Below are positions 54,551 through 64,000 of a stretch of DNA of 64,000 bases, piece after piece (the stretch's first letter is position 1; each line of letters begins with the position of its first letter). The translations under genes and the position numbers were made by a program. The DNA lies in NCBI GenBank assembly GCA_032622095.1, contig CP136061.1, positions 221,745,148 through 221,809,147 of the forward strand, given 5' to 3'. Under the pieces are notes generated by a model that was given only the letters and a program-made list of their open reading frames with translations, was not told the origin of the DNA and did not search any database. This DNA comes from Siphonodentalium dalli. Taxonomy: Eukaryota > Mollusca > Scaphopoda > Gadilida > Siphonodentaliidae.

Positions 54551-54551
54551 C

Positions 54552-54812
54552 TGATGTGAGGTATAATGATAACCATCTAAATAACCAATATAAGGATGTG
54601 AGGTATAATGATAACTCCATCTAAATAACCAATACAATGATGCGAGGTTTAATTATAACTCCATCTACATAACCTGCAATATAAGGATGTGAGGTTTAAT
54701 GATAACCCCATCCACATAACCAATATAAGGATGTGAGGTTTAATGATAACCCCATCCGCATAACCAATATAAGGATGTGAGGTTAATGATAACTCCATCC
54801 ACATAACTACTA
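54552..54812 (+). repeat. 44-bp minisatellite, six units
   Basis: Unit GATGTGAGGTTTAATGATAA, CCCCATCCACATAACC and AATATAAG, with units varying by a few bases. Confidence 0.9.
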
Positions 54813-55129
54813 AATATGTCTGAAAATTAAACCAAACAAATTAAATTCCATGATGGCGTCCAATATGGACTACCTAATTCTGCTCCAAAAACATGTATTT
54901 TGAATATATGGATGTTTATGGGGAGAAACCGATTATTTCAATGACATTTTAATTCACTTGGTGCCAAAAGCCGACCTACATGTATGGGAGCGCGTTTCGA
55001 GCGCGACTGTATCTTCCGCATATGTGCATCTTTAATAAGCCAACAATTGGAATCCCAACAGAGAAGATTGGCATCGGTCACTTGCGCATAGACATCATTG
55101 ATGATCTCTATGGGAAACAAAATTGACAT

Positions 55130-55545
55130 TTAATAGACAATTTCGATTAACCGCAATAACTTAAGGAATCTCTAATTGCGCTTAAGCCCAATGAGAATGC
55201 AATAAGACATTCCTTATTATGCTTAACCGCAATTACTTCCCATTGCACTTAAACACAATTAATATCTCTCTCATTAGATCACCCTTCTGCAAATAGTAGA
55301 ATAATCCTATATTTGTTCCACCCATTGTACCATGGAGATGGACTACACCACCTGAATTATAAGGAGTTTATGTACTATATATAATATATTATTCCTTATT
55401 AAGATATTCATTATTGGGCTTTATCAGCACAATTTGAATATTCTTCATTGCGCTTAAGCGCAATTAAATATTCCCTTATTGCACCATAGAGATTCCCTTA
55501 TTGTGCTTAAGCACAATTAGCTCTTCTTGCGCTTAATTAAAAAAA
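55130..55545. repeat. Cluster of TTGCGCTTAAGCGCAA palindromes
   Basis: At least eight copies or half copies of ATTGCGCTTAAG or its complement, often followed by TCCCTTATTG. The palindrome occurs complete at 55,446-55,463 and as a variant TTGTGCTTAAGCACAA at 55,500-55,517. The arrangement resembles subterminal repeats of a DNA transposon. No clear ends were found. Confidence 0.6.
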
Positions 55546-55914
55546 AGAAGCTATAATTTTATTGTAACTATTGGTTTGTCCTTTAATATTTCCATACATC
55601 ATGCCCACATATATTATAATAGAATAGTACTATTATTATTAATAGTGCTCGTAGTAGTTAATACCACCTTACCGTTAATATTCTAGCATGGTTAGTTTCA
55701 AAATCATAACGTTAATTGTTATTACTATTTGTGTATACTGTATATGTACATCAGTCATCAATTGAGAAACTTAAGCACAGCCTGGTTGAATATCTATCAT
55801 AAATGGTGGGTTATTCCCAAATTCAAGCTGTTGGACCCCCCTCCCCGATAGCTTATCAATACCACTCAGGACAGTGGGTGTTTTTCCTCAATTAATTGAA
55901 TTTCTTGTTGTCTG

Positions 55915-56530
55915 AATGAACCCAAAATGACTCGTTCCCATCTACATTCCAATTTCAACAGCCATGACAAATTTCATGATGATCAAACAAAAGATACGAC
56001 CTGTAGCCCGTGCTAAAGGATTTAGTCATACAAAGAGTAAAATCCAAGATGGCTGCTGGCGGCCATGTTTTTTGGCCGAATGACCTCAAAATGACTCGTT
56101 CCCATCTACATGTCATTGTTAACATCCATGACATATTTTATGATGATCAGACTAAAGGTACGACCTGTAGCCCGTGTCAAAGGATTTAGTCATGCAAAGA
56201 GTAAAATCTAATATGGCTGCCGGTGGCCATGTTTTTTGGCCGAATGACCCCAAAATTACTCGTTCCCATCTACTTGTCAATATTAATATCCATGACAAAT
56301 TTCATGACAATCAGACGAACAGTACGGCCTGTGGCCCGTGCTAATGGATTGAATTTTGAAATCCAAAATGGCCGCTGGCGGCCATGTTTTTTTCCCAAAT
56401 AACCCCAAAATTAATCATTCCGGTCTAAATGTTGATGTCAACAGCTATGACAAATTTTATAATGATCCGACCCACGATACGACCTGTAGCCTGTATTGTT
56501 GACGCATCACGTACACACGCATACACGGAC
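55915..56530 (+). repeat. 170-bp tandem array, block 4
   Basis: About three and a half units, the last diverged, followed by CACGTACACACGCATACACG and GCCATGGCAATAGCTC. The following TTGAGCTAATAATAGTGATGG is an inverted match to about 41,950-42,025, left of block 1. Confidence 0.8.
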
Positions 56531-56900
56531 GACAAAGCCATGGCAATAGCTCAAATTTACAAAGTAAAGTTGAGCTAATAATAGTGATGGCAATTCAATC
56601 TATGTCTCAATGCCAAATAATAGAGATCGTTGGGGAATGTTCTCCAAAATTAATAATTGTGCTACCACTATTATTAGGCACTTGCGAGTACCATTATGTA
56701 CAGTGGAATTCCAGATAAAAGTCCAATAAGACACTAAAGTTTAATCAAACAGTTTTGTTTGCATAACATTGATTTCGACGCACAAAATTTTGTTACTCCG
56801 GTATTGGATAACTATCAATAATCAATAGAAGAACAAAGTTGATCTATTTCTCCATGTTCTTCTCAGTGGTGATCTTTTTTAAAGACTTTCTTTGGGTCTC

Positions 56901-57206
56901 TTAACCCTTCCATCACTGTCCAGAGCTTCCTGAAATTTTGCGAAAACCATGTGCCAATGCATTCTCTTATATATGTGAGTCTCCTTTAGGGAGGCTAGGG
57001 AGCCTCACATATATAAGAGAATACATTGGCCTAACAATATTTATTTTGACCTTATAGCCAGTGCATTCTCTTATACATGTACATGTATATGCAAGGATCC
57101 ACATGTATATCCAAGGATCCCTATGGAAGACTCACATATATAAGAGAATGCGCTGGCTCAGGATTTGTAATGCTGCACCAGAGCAGTTCCCATCATGAAA
57201 GGATTG
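56901..57206 (+). mobile_element. Family 2 TTAA double-hairpin MITE
   Basis: TTAACCCTTCCATCACTG at the left and CCCATCATGAAAGGATTGA at the right (TTAA decayed). The tip of each hairpin is expanded by small duplications. Confidence 0.7.
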
Positions 57207-57732
57207 ACAGAAGTTGATTTTCTTGTAACAACAATTGATTTCTTCCTACATGACAGGAATTCAATTTCTGTTTAAGAGAACTGGTCAGTCAACTATATAA
57301 AAGAGTAGTTTCTGTCCGTCTGTCTGTTCGGATTTTTCTCCCAGACCCCTGGACCGATTTAACCAACTTTGGTGTGGTGACACAGGGTAACCTGGCGGAG
57401 GTTATAACAGTGTTAGTTTTTCAATATTTTGATTAAAAAAAAAAAATTAAATAAATAAAAAAAACATACAAATTAAAATAAGCTCACTTTGGGCCTATAT
57501 ATTTTAGAATATAATAAATGTGAATATTGAGGTTCAATATCAAACTTTATACATGTGTTTTAAACTTTTCATTGTGGCCCGTGCCATCCAACAGAATAAC
57601 GGGTAGAGTCCACTGTGGGCTCCACATAGATATGGGCTTGGCTTATTTCAGAATCAAATAAGTCAAATATGAATCTATGTGAATATTTAGGTTCAAATGT
57701 GCGCAAAGCGCACACAGGGGCCCACACAGGCC

Positions 57733-58441
57733 CAGGGGTGGCACCAGAAAATCCCCGACAGGGGAGCTGTGGTCCCCGACAGGGGGGGGGCTACACTAAA
57801 TTACACCATATTGCCTGTTGGTATGTGAAATGAGCGCACATAGTGTGTGTGGCGAACCAATAAGGGAGTCGTCATAAAGTTTTGCAATACATCAGCCACA
57901 ATTAGCAGATGAGATAACTCGAAGATTAAAACCCATGAATTGTTGTGAAAATTCCTATATTCTAGGGAGGCCACTTGTCTTCTGTGTCAGTTCTAATTTC
58001 TAATTTCATTAGTTGCAAGTGCCAGCATGGTGTTTCACTGTCGGGGATATAGCTAACATGTGGCCATACTGTAGGTACTCAATGGTTCTATAGACCAATG
58101 TGGCCATTGTGACAAATGCCAGAGTTGCCAGCAATGATAAAGCACACATGTTTCAATAGATTTTCATTACCACTAAAACGCTGATGGTGTAACAATACAG
58201 GGGAATACCCCTGGATTTAATGGGAACATGTGCCATGAATATTTTGAGTGGGATATATTCCGCTGTATGTTCTCTCTCTGACACTTTCACACACTGACAG
58301 TCTGTACATGATTACTTCATCTTATACACAATTGTATATAGAAAATCCCCGACAAGTCCTCCCGACGAGGGGGCTAGAGCTCCCCGACAAGGGGGCTGTA
58401 GCCCCACCCCCCCCCCATGCCCCCCACTGGCGCCACCCCTG
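57733..58441. mobile_element. hAT-type non-autonomous element, exact 8-bp duplication
   Basis: Inverted ends CAGGGGTGGCACCAG and CTGGCGCCACCCCTG. CACAGGCC occurs immediately on each side (57725-57732; 58442-58449). TCCCCGACAGGGG-type repeats lie near both ends. The 8-bp duplication and CAG.G ends are the hAT signature. There is no transposase. Confidence 0.9.
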
Positions 58442-58623
58442 CACAGGCCCCCCCGGCATTGAATAAAGGCTCCCTAAGGGAGCCTGTTTCAGCTAATATA
58501 CTATATTAACATCCCAAATATGTCAAGATATTTTAATTAGTTATCAAATTAATTTAATATCATGATGTCAACGTTCTAAAATAACAAACTTTAATTCAAC
58601 AATGATTCATATTTAAATTTCAG

Positions 58624-58826
58624 TGAACTCATATCAGAAACAATACGAAGAAGAGATGTTGGCTGTGAGTTTTCATTCTGGGATTTCATCTACACATTTT
58701 TCTTCCTTTCCTATCCTCCTTGGAGGGATAAGTCCTGTGATGTGACTCTGAATGACAAAGAAACAGAACCTACGAACATATTACCATCAGATGAGATAGG
58801 TTTTGTCTGGAATTATTTCTCAGAAG
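58624..58826 (+). CDS. Unknown gene, exon 1 in window
   Basis: After acceptor AATTTCAG, one base completes a codon, then 67 codons (ELISETIRRRDVGCEFSFWD onward) end in phase 1 at GAAG before GTAGTA. It is less AT-rich than the surrounding intron. A family 3 MITE begins 3 bases after the exon. Confidence 0.55.
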
Positions 58827-61800
58827 GTAGTAACCCTCTCTTTACTAGTAAATGGATTCTCCGGGAATTTATCCCATCCAGTTATAAATGTATGCATTGG
58901 AATTGTCTATTGTTCATTTGGTGTGCAGTAAAAATGAACCGATGTCAGACTGATGTATATAAAAAGATAATACAAGTGCAGGAGGTGGGAAATGTTTAGA
59001 TAACAAGTTCAACAGATGGCCTATGGTTGTTTGTTGAACTTATTATCTGAACATTTCCTATAAGGGAACTACTCGTCAATGAGTAAATTTAGTAGTTTGT
59101 AGAAAGGGTTTAAAGACATATTATGTACTTGTTCGGGTGCATGAAAACGATAAGCTAGTATTCAGGCACTATGACAATTGGAGGAATGCAACATTCTACT
59201 AACATCGCAACAAAAATGAAGCAAATCGACCGTACCACTCCATAGAAAACATCCTTAGAACTACGCTCAATTGTAGATATTTACTACACGATTCAGGATG
59301 CATCTATGGGCGATAGACTAACGAAAATGATTTCCCCACTGAGAGTCACTGCATTTAATTAATATATAAGATTAAGAATGACGGTGTGTGTGTCAATTTG
59401 GATCTACTAAATATTTGTAAAAATTACTACTTTGAACAAGATCACTTTAACACTACCTTACTCGTATTTAAATTCGCGCAGTACTATTTTTTTCGCGCAC
59501 CCGTCGGTGCGCGAATTTAAAACTGAGCGAAAAATAGTATGACTCCCAAGTTTAATCCAAACCACAGTCCACAATCTCCGGGCAGAGTTATCTCCCATCT
59601 CTCCGCTGAGCTCTAGATTCCACTGCCACAAGGACATTTGGTAAGGATTTCTGACATAATCTTAGTGCTTATGTTTTAGGATTAAAATTGTCTATGTCTG
59701 GTTCAGTTCATATTGTTCTTATCAATGCCGAAAGAATTACCATTATGGCAAACTTGCATGGTCAAAATAAGATACTATAGGGCATAATAGGTGACTAAAT
59801 ATAGTTCCAAGGATACGTAAAAATAAATGTATCGGTCTGCAAAGTTCCATCCTTGTGGTAGTGATCTATCGCAGAGATACCGGAGAGCTACCTAGGGCGC
59901 TGCACGGATAAATTTGCACAGTCCATAGCTAATATTAAGAGGGCCATGTTGCTGAATGTACATACATTATATATGAATGGCTGAATAGAAAATTACGCCT
60001 GTACATGTATGTATATATTTACATTCAACACACCGCTATCAAGACCATTGCTCACAATGCCAAGCGACAAATCATGGTCACATAGATATTGTTGAAATGC
60101 TTGTACAAGAAATCTTAATATTCCAGGTCGCTACAAAATAATGATGTATGTAGTTACAAGTTTATTGTTTACACAATGTAAATTAGTCGCGAATGTGTTT
60201 AATATATACACATATACTATCCACAGCAATGACAAAGAACCGATAACTTTCATCAGCTTCAAGATATACGAAAATATCACGGAAATATTACGAAAATATT
60301 TTTGTCAGTTTGAATTCGCGCAGCTAGATGTGCGAATTTAAAGTGCGCGAATTCAAAACTGAGCGAAAAATGTACTGCTCGAATTTAAATACGAGTGAGG
60401 TATGGCAAATACACCATTTTATTAAAGAGGGTGTCCAACAACTTTCCTGAAACAGCATCAGCTGAAAAATAGATTATTCTGATGATTTAATTTGTAATAA
60501 AAGGTCAGCCGACCACAGTGTCCCCCAAAAACGTGGCAAGTCGATGCCGCTTTGTTAAAGAAATTAAAAAAAATGTTGAAATTTTTTAAGTCGAAAAGGG
60601 TCAATAACTCCGTAAAAAAAAAAAAAATCCGTCATCTATATACATGTTGCACGTCTCCAATATATGGGTAACAATACTCTGAAGTTTCAGATATCTACAA
60701 TCAAAACTTTAGGAGGAGTTGATTACACCATGAAGGTACCCTCGTACAGAAAATTATAAAAAATGTTGAAATTTTCTAAGTCGAAAAGGGTTAATAACTC
60801 TGTCAAAAAATAATTTTTCCGTCATCTATATACATGTTGCACATCTTCAATATATGGGCAACAATATTCTGAAGTTTCAAATCTCTAGGATGAAAACTGT
60901 AGGAGTTGAATACACCATGAAGGTACCCTCACACTGAAAATTATTAAGTAAATATCTAGTGTAAAGTATGTGATTTAGTGTAAACTACGTGATTTTTTGG
61001 TTGAATAATTTGCTACCCTCAGTCGCATTTCAGACTCACTGAGTCACCGGACATGAATTTGGACAATATTTAACCATAGAAAGGCTATAAGGGAAGTGGT
61101 TTGTGGATCTGTTACAACAAGCTCTCGAGAGGTATTAGTTGGAAGGGGGGGGGGCATAACATTTGAAGAGTTCGGGATCAGATCAGGTTCTAGGGAGTTT
61201 AGGTGCTGATCGATATTTAAGTTGGACAACCACCAATGCAAGCAATGACCCTCCAAGCCTTGAAATAGGGTGTCTGTCATTTGCAGAATGAGGTCCCCAG
61301 AGGGTGAATTTAGTGATGCTACCCCGCATAGCGGGCTAGCATCACCAAATTCACCCTCTGGGGACCTCATTCTGCTTACACCTCAGCAGAATGAGGTTCC
61401 CAGAGGGTGAATTTGGTGATGCTAGCCCGATATGTGGGGGTAGCATCACTAAATTCACCCTCTGGGGACCTCATTCTGCAAATGACAGACACCCTATTTC
61501 AAGGCTTGTGACCCTCTACTAGTAATTGTTCTGATAGTTGGATTTTCCATCCAGTATTTAGCACGAAATTTGTTGGTTTAGGCTGAAGTCTAATATTTCT
61601 TATTTTAGGTCAAATTTTGGCCTGATATGGGGTGAGGGTATATATCTATCACTTGAACATTCTTAACCAAAGGGTGCCAGATTGGAAATTCGAAGGTCCT
61701 TGCTTAAATAAGTGCATTTATTCACACACTTGGTGAATGAACCTTCAGCCGATTTTAATGTGATGATCATTATATTCTAATTTAAAGATATATATACCTT

Positions 61801-63630
61801 TCAGGTCACTGGAGAAGCACTAAGTTTCTGATAATTGTTGCAACTTGTCTGTCACTCCACTATTTCTTTCCTCAAAAAATAACACTTCTGAGCTTGTGGG
61901 GGTCAGATGAAGGTATGTATTGCTTTTAGATTATATTTGGTTTATGTTGATGGCATTTATGAATGACTTGTAACTTTAATGTTCACTCTTGAAATATTGC
62001 AGCAACCTCCATACTTAATTTACTGATAGAGACACTGTACATCGTCATGCTATCTGTGTGGGAGGGACAGAAAATAAAATTCTGGATTCTGGAAGGATAA
62101 CTTGAAAGCATTTAACCCTTTATATACTAAATGGATTCTCCCATTCAGGAATAAAAGTATACATTGGAATGGTCTATTAATCATTTGGAGGGGTGTTCGG
62201 GAAAATTATCAGACAACAGAAAATGAAAGTGCAGGAGTCATCTATTTGAGAGAAATGTTCAGATAATAAGTTCAACATGGTAGTTTGTTTAACTTATTGT
62301 CTGAACATTTGCTAAGGGAACTACTCTTCAATTATATTTAGTGTAGAAAGGGTTAATATAACAGCCCTCTTAATTCAGATTGTTTGGCTACCACAATCTG
62401 ATACGGCAACCCTTTGTGTGGCCTAGTTTGCTTCAGCAAATGGCTTCAGCATCAATTGCTGATTGGCATAGCCAATATGAGGATTGATATAACCATGAGA
62501 TATCTGCACTTATTCTCAGGTGCCTAATAATTGTGATGGCCTAATAGTGATGGGTGAGGATTTAGGCAGACTGATTTAGGTTGAAATTAATAATAGTTAT
62601 GACCATTTCTCCAAAATTAATAATTGTGGTGACGCTATAATTAGGCACCTGAGTGTACAAATGGACAGATAGAAGAGTGGCTAGACAGACAGTCTGACAG
62701 TCAATCCAGTTTACACTGCCTCCATTTCTATTATTATTAATTAATATGCGCAATGATGACTAGAAAACATCATCACACATTATAGTTATTAAATTAGGCA
62801 TGATAATGATCTTCATACACCTTTTTAGCCAATCACATCAGGATCTTTAATGATGCAACAGCGCAGCTCCCGTCATGAAAGGGTTAAACATTTTGAGTTT
62901 AAAAAAAAAATTTAATTCATATTTTTTAGATTCAGCTCCTTGATGAATTTAACAAACAGTTTTATTTATTGATTTAAAAAAATTTATTTTAGTCGGAAAT
63001 ATGGCTTGTTGCCATTCATCGGAAAGCTCTCACTACTAAATCCTGAAAAATTACCCATAATTCTGCTTTGGTTAAGGAGTCGATTATTTAGGGCATTACT
63101 GTATGATATCTAAATTTACATTCTGTCTGTTTGAAGATGAGCCAGCAAGAAATATAATGGGTTATGGCACCATGATAGGACAGAGACTGAGCCACACACT
63201 GACACTTCTGTCTGGAACATCGGGAGAGTCAGCAGAAGACACAGAATCCATCGATCCTGTCTCGGCTGACGGCTCCGTGTCTTATGACATTCGTAAGATG
63301 GATCAGATTCCATCGAAGGTGCTTGAACATTTCTTCTGCATACAGAGGCCATGTGAGCACCAGCACGAACACTTCAGGGTCGTCGGTAACAGGATCCATG
63401 TTAGTCCTCAGATGTCGTCAGAACTGGGGCTAATAATCCGGGAAGAGACACAGGAGGAGGTGCAGGATGCTTTAGCAGGAGGAGATAACTGCATGATGCA
63501 AGATGAGACTAACGGATCGAGTGTAGACCCAGGAGACGTTTACCCGACTCCTGATCGAGTAGCAGAGCTTAACCCGTATGATATTGCGCGGCTCACTATG
63601 GATGGAACACCTGATGCTCATTCTATTCAG
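58624..63630 (+). CDS. Unrecognised multi-exon gene with hydrophobic segments, partial
   Basis: Four exons join in phase: 58624-58826, 61805-61912, 62003-62095 and 63137-63630. The text has hydrophobic stretches (FWDFIYTFFFLSYPPW, FLIIVATCLSLHYFF, SILNLLIETLYIVMLSVW) and then a polar, acidic tail (EETQEEVQDALAGGDNC). A membrane protein with a cytosolic tail is plausible. I do not recognise the family. Exon 3 has no GT at the expected place (GAAG then GATAAC), and reading through would stop at 62098-62100. Either this is a non-canonical site, or the coding part ends there and exon 4 belongs to another transcript. Exons left of 58,624 and right of the window are expected but were not found. Confidence 0.55.
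58830..59113 (+). mobile_element. Family 3 TTAA MITE
   Basis: It begins TAACCCTCTCTTTACTAG and ends TAGTTTGTAGAAAGGGTTTAA, with the internal GATAACAAGTTCAACA hairpin. It lies directly after exon 1 of the unknown gene. Confidence 0.7.
59454..60402. mobile_element. 0.95-kb TIR element, TA ends
   Basis: Inverted ends TACCT.ACTCGTATTTAAAT then TCG.GCAGTAC (about 31 bp). Subterminal palindromic GCGCGAATT and AACTGAGCGAAAAAT copies lie near both ends. A TA duplication is possible. There is no transposase. It lies in the first visible intron of the unknown gene. Confidence 0.7.
60560..60945 (+). repeat. Two tandem units of about 183 bp
   Basis: Shared AAAATGTTGAAATTTT.TAAG, TCGAAAAGGGT.AATAACTC and CGTCATCTATATACATGTTG. 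It belongs to the group of arrays with AAGGG..AATAACTC words. Confidence 0.8.
61254..61508. mobile_element. Family 5 element, compact, exact 8-bp duplication
   Basis: Ends CAAGCCTTGAAATAGGGTGT and the complement. TGACCCTC occurs on both sides. Two hairpins of about 95 bp stand almost back to back, each almost perfect. This is the best preserved member. Confidence 0.9.
61805..61912 (+). CDS. Unknown gene, exon 2 in window
   Basis: 108 bases, phase 1 on both sides; acceptor CCTTTCAG, donor GTATGT. It encodes GHWRSTKFLIIVATCLSLHY then FFPQKITLLSLWGSDEG, with one hydrophobic segment. The following intron is only 90 bases. Confidence 0.55.
62003..62095 (+). CDS. Unknown gene, exon 3 in window
   Basis: 93 bases after acceptor AATATTGCAG, phase 1 in. 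It encodes TSILNLLIETLYIVMLSVWE then GQKIKFWILE. At the expected end GAAG is followed by GATAAC, not GT. If read on, a TAA stop comes at once. Confidence 0.45.
62112..62356 (+). mobile_element. Family 3 TTAA MITE
   Basis: TTAACCCTTTATATACTAAA to TTTAGTGTAGAAAGGGTTAA, with TTAA on both sides and the AAGTTCAACA/TGTTTAACTT hairpin. It begins 16 bases after exon 3 of the unknown gene. Confidence 0.8.
62820..62886 (+). mobile_element. Family 2 MITE, right end fragment
   Basis: GATCTTTAATGATGCAACAG then CGCAGCTCCCGTCATG and AAAGGGTTAA; hairpins and left end are absent. Confidence 0.65.
62992..63103. mobile_element. Family 4 palindrome, collapsed copy
   Basis: GTCGGAAATATGGCTTGTTG to GGGCATTACTGTA, with most of the second arm's start missing. 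It ends 33 bases before exon 4 of the unknown gene. Confidence 0.7.
63137..63630 (+). CDS. Unknown gene, exon 4 in window (polar tail)
   Basis: After acceptor TTCTGTCTGTTTGAAG, 164 codons in phase 1 in. Base composition is near half GC, far above the surroundings, which supports real coding. It encodes RLSHTLTLLSGTSGESAEDT, EQ-rich and acidic stretches, CIQRPCEHQHEHF and PTPDRVAELNPYDIARLTMD. The exon ends either at a weak donor (CAG then GTTAAT at 63631) or reads into the next MITE and stops at 63726. Confidence 0.6.
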
Positions 63631-63640
63631 GTTAATCAAT

Positions 63641-63841
63641 TTAACTCTTTCTATACTGATTTCCCCATTCAGTTCAGGAAAAATGAGCAGCCGACACACA
63701 GGCAAAAAGATAATACAGGGGCATAAGGATTCATTTTCAGTGCCACAGTTTAGGGAAATGTTCAGATAATAAGTTCAACAAAACGATCTATAAGGGGACT
63801 ACTTGTTAATGAGTACATGTATTTAGTAAAGAATGGGTTAA
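63641..63841 (+). mobile_element. Family 3 TTAA MITE
   Basis: TTAACTCTTTCTATACTGAT to ATTTAGTAAAGAATGGGTTAA, with the GATAATAAGTTCAACA motif. It begins 10 bases after the proposed end of exon 4 and would supply the last residues and stop if the exon is not spliced. Confidence 0.75.
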
Positions 63842-64000
63842 AAGCTGGCATTATAAATATGCCCTACACTGCAGTCTCAGTCTGAGAAACTATAATTTAT
63901 TGTATTTAAAGGTACTCAAAGATTCGATGGTCCCCATATCATCAGATTCCAACAACAACAAAATATTTTGTGACAGTTATCAGAATCGAGTAATTGCCCA

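Noticed and set aside
54938-55129. 63-codon minus-strand frame and an overlapping plus-strand frame
   Set aside because: Neither has a splice context, base composition shift or recognisable domain.
58624-62095. XK-related membrane protein identity for the plus-strand gene
   Set aside because: A few words (FSFWDFIYTFFF, LIET....LSVW) recall that family, but order, spacing and the downstream tail do not fit. I could not support the name.

Overview
The window is animal nuclear DNA. Its genes are split by GT-AG introns, it is AT-rich, and most of it is made of short inverted-repeat transposons. Diverged arrays of the type AGGGCCGTAACTC, recurrent TACATGTA/CCGGTA words and many hairpin MITEs suggest a marine invertebrate, perhaps a mollusc or other lophotrochozoan. 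That placement is an inference; no ribosomal or mitochondrial marker is present.

Positions 1-34,500 hold two tandem paralogues of the acid lipase family (lysosomal/gastric lipase, alpha/beta hydrolase), both on the minus strand. Gene B (20,125-34,473) is complete: ten coding exons, 428 codons and a full Ser/Asp/His triad. Gene A (1,266-11,249) has its first six coding exons here and runs off the left edge. Intron positions and phases are the same in the two genes, so they come from one duplication. They differ in exon 1 (29 residues) and by one codon in exon 5. Gene B carries a decayed partial copy of its nucleophile exon, and gene A carries repeated decoy copies of the same exon's acceptor. 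Their products should hydrolyse triglycerides or sterol esters in the secretory/lysosomal route or the gut.

The lipase introns and the space between the genes hold at least five recognisable MITE families. (1) TTAA-target elements of about 400 bp with two internal hairpins, six copies. (2) A second TTAA family that shares the same hairpin stem but has different ends. (3) TTAA elements with CCCTTTCTATACTAAAT-like ends. (4) Near-perfect palindromes with TACAGTAATGCCC ends. (5) Double-hairpin elements of about 260-450 bp with 8-bp target duplications.

Positions 34,500-42,000 contain no firm gene. There is a GC-richer segment at 37.5-38.3 kb with two direct copies of a module carrying an E2F-like TTGGCGGGAAA site, and a 2.1-kb inverted-repeat element holding a 175-bp tandem array and an orphan terminal exon. 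Positions 42,000-56,700 are a nest of elements. Tandem units of about 170 bp appear in four separated blocks, and between two of these lie a 2.6-kb element with ATAAA duplications and a 3.6-kb element packed with TTAGTGCTCGAGCACTAA repeats. Positions 56,900-64,000 hold MITEs, an exact hAT-type element, and four phase-compatible exons of an unrecognised plus-strand gene that continues off the right edge. Three of those four exons are followed within 3-16 bases by a family-3 MITE.
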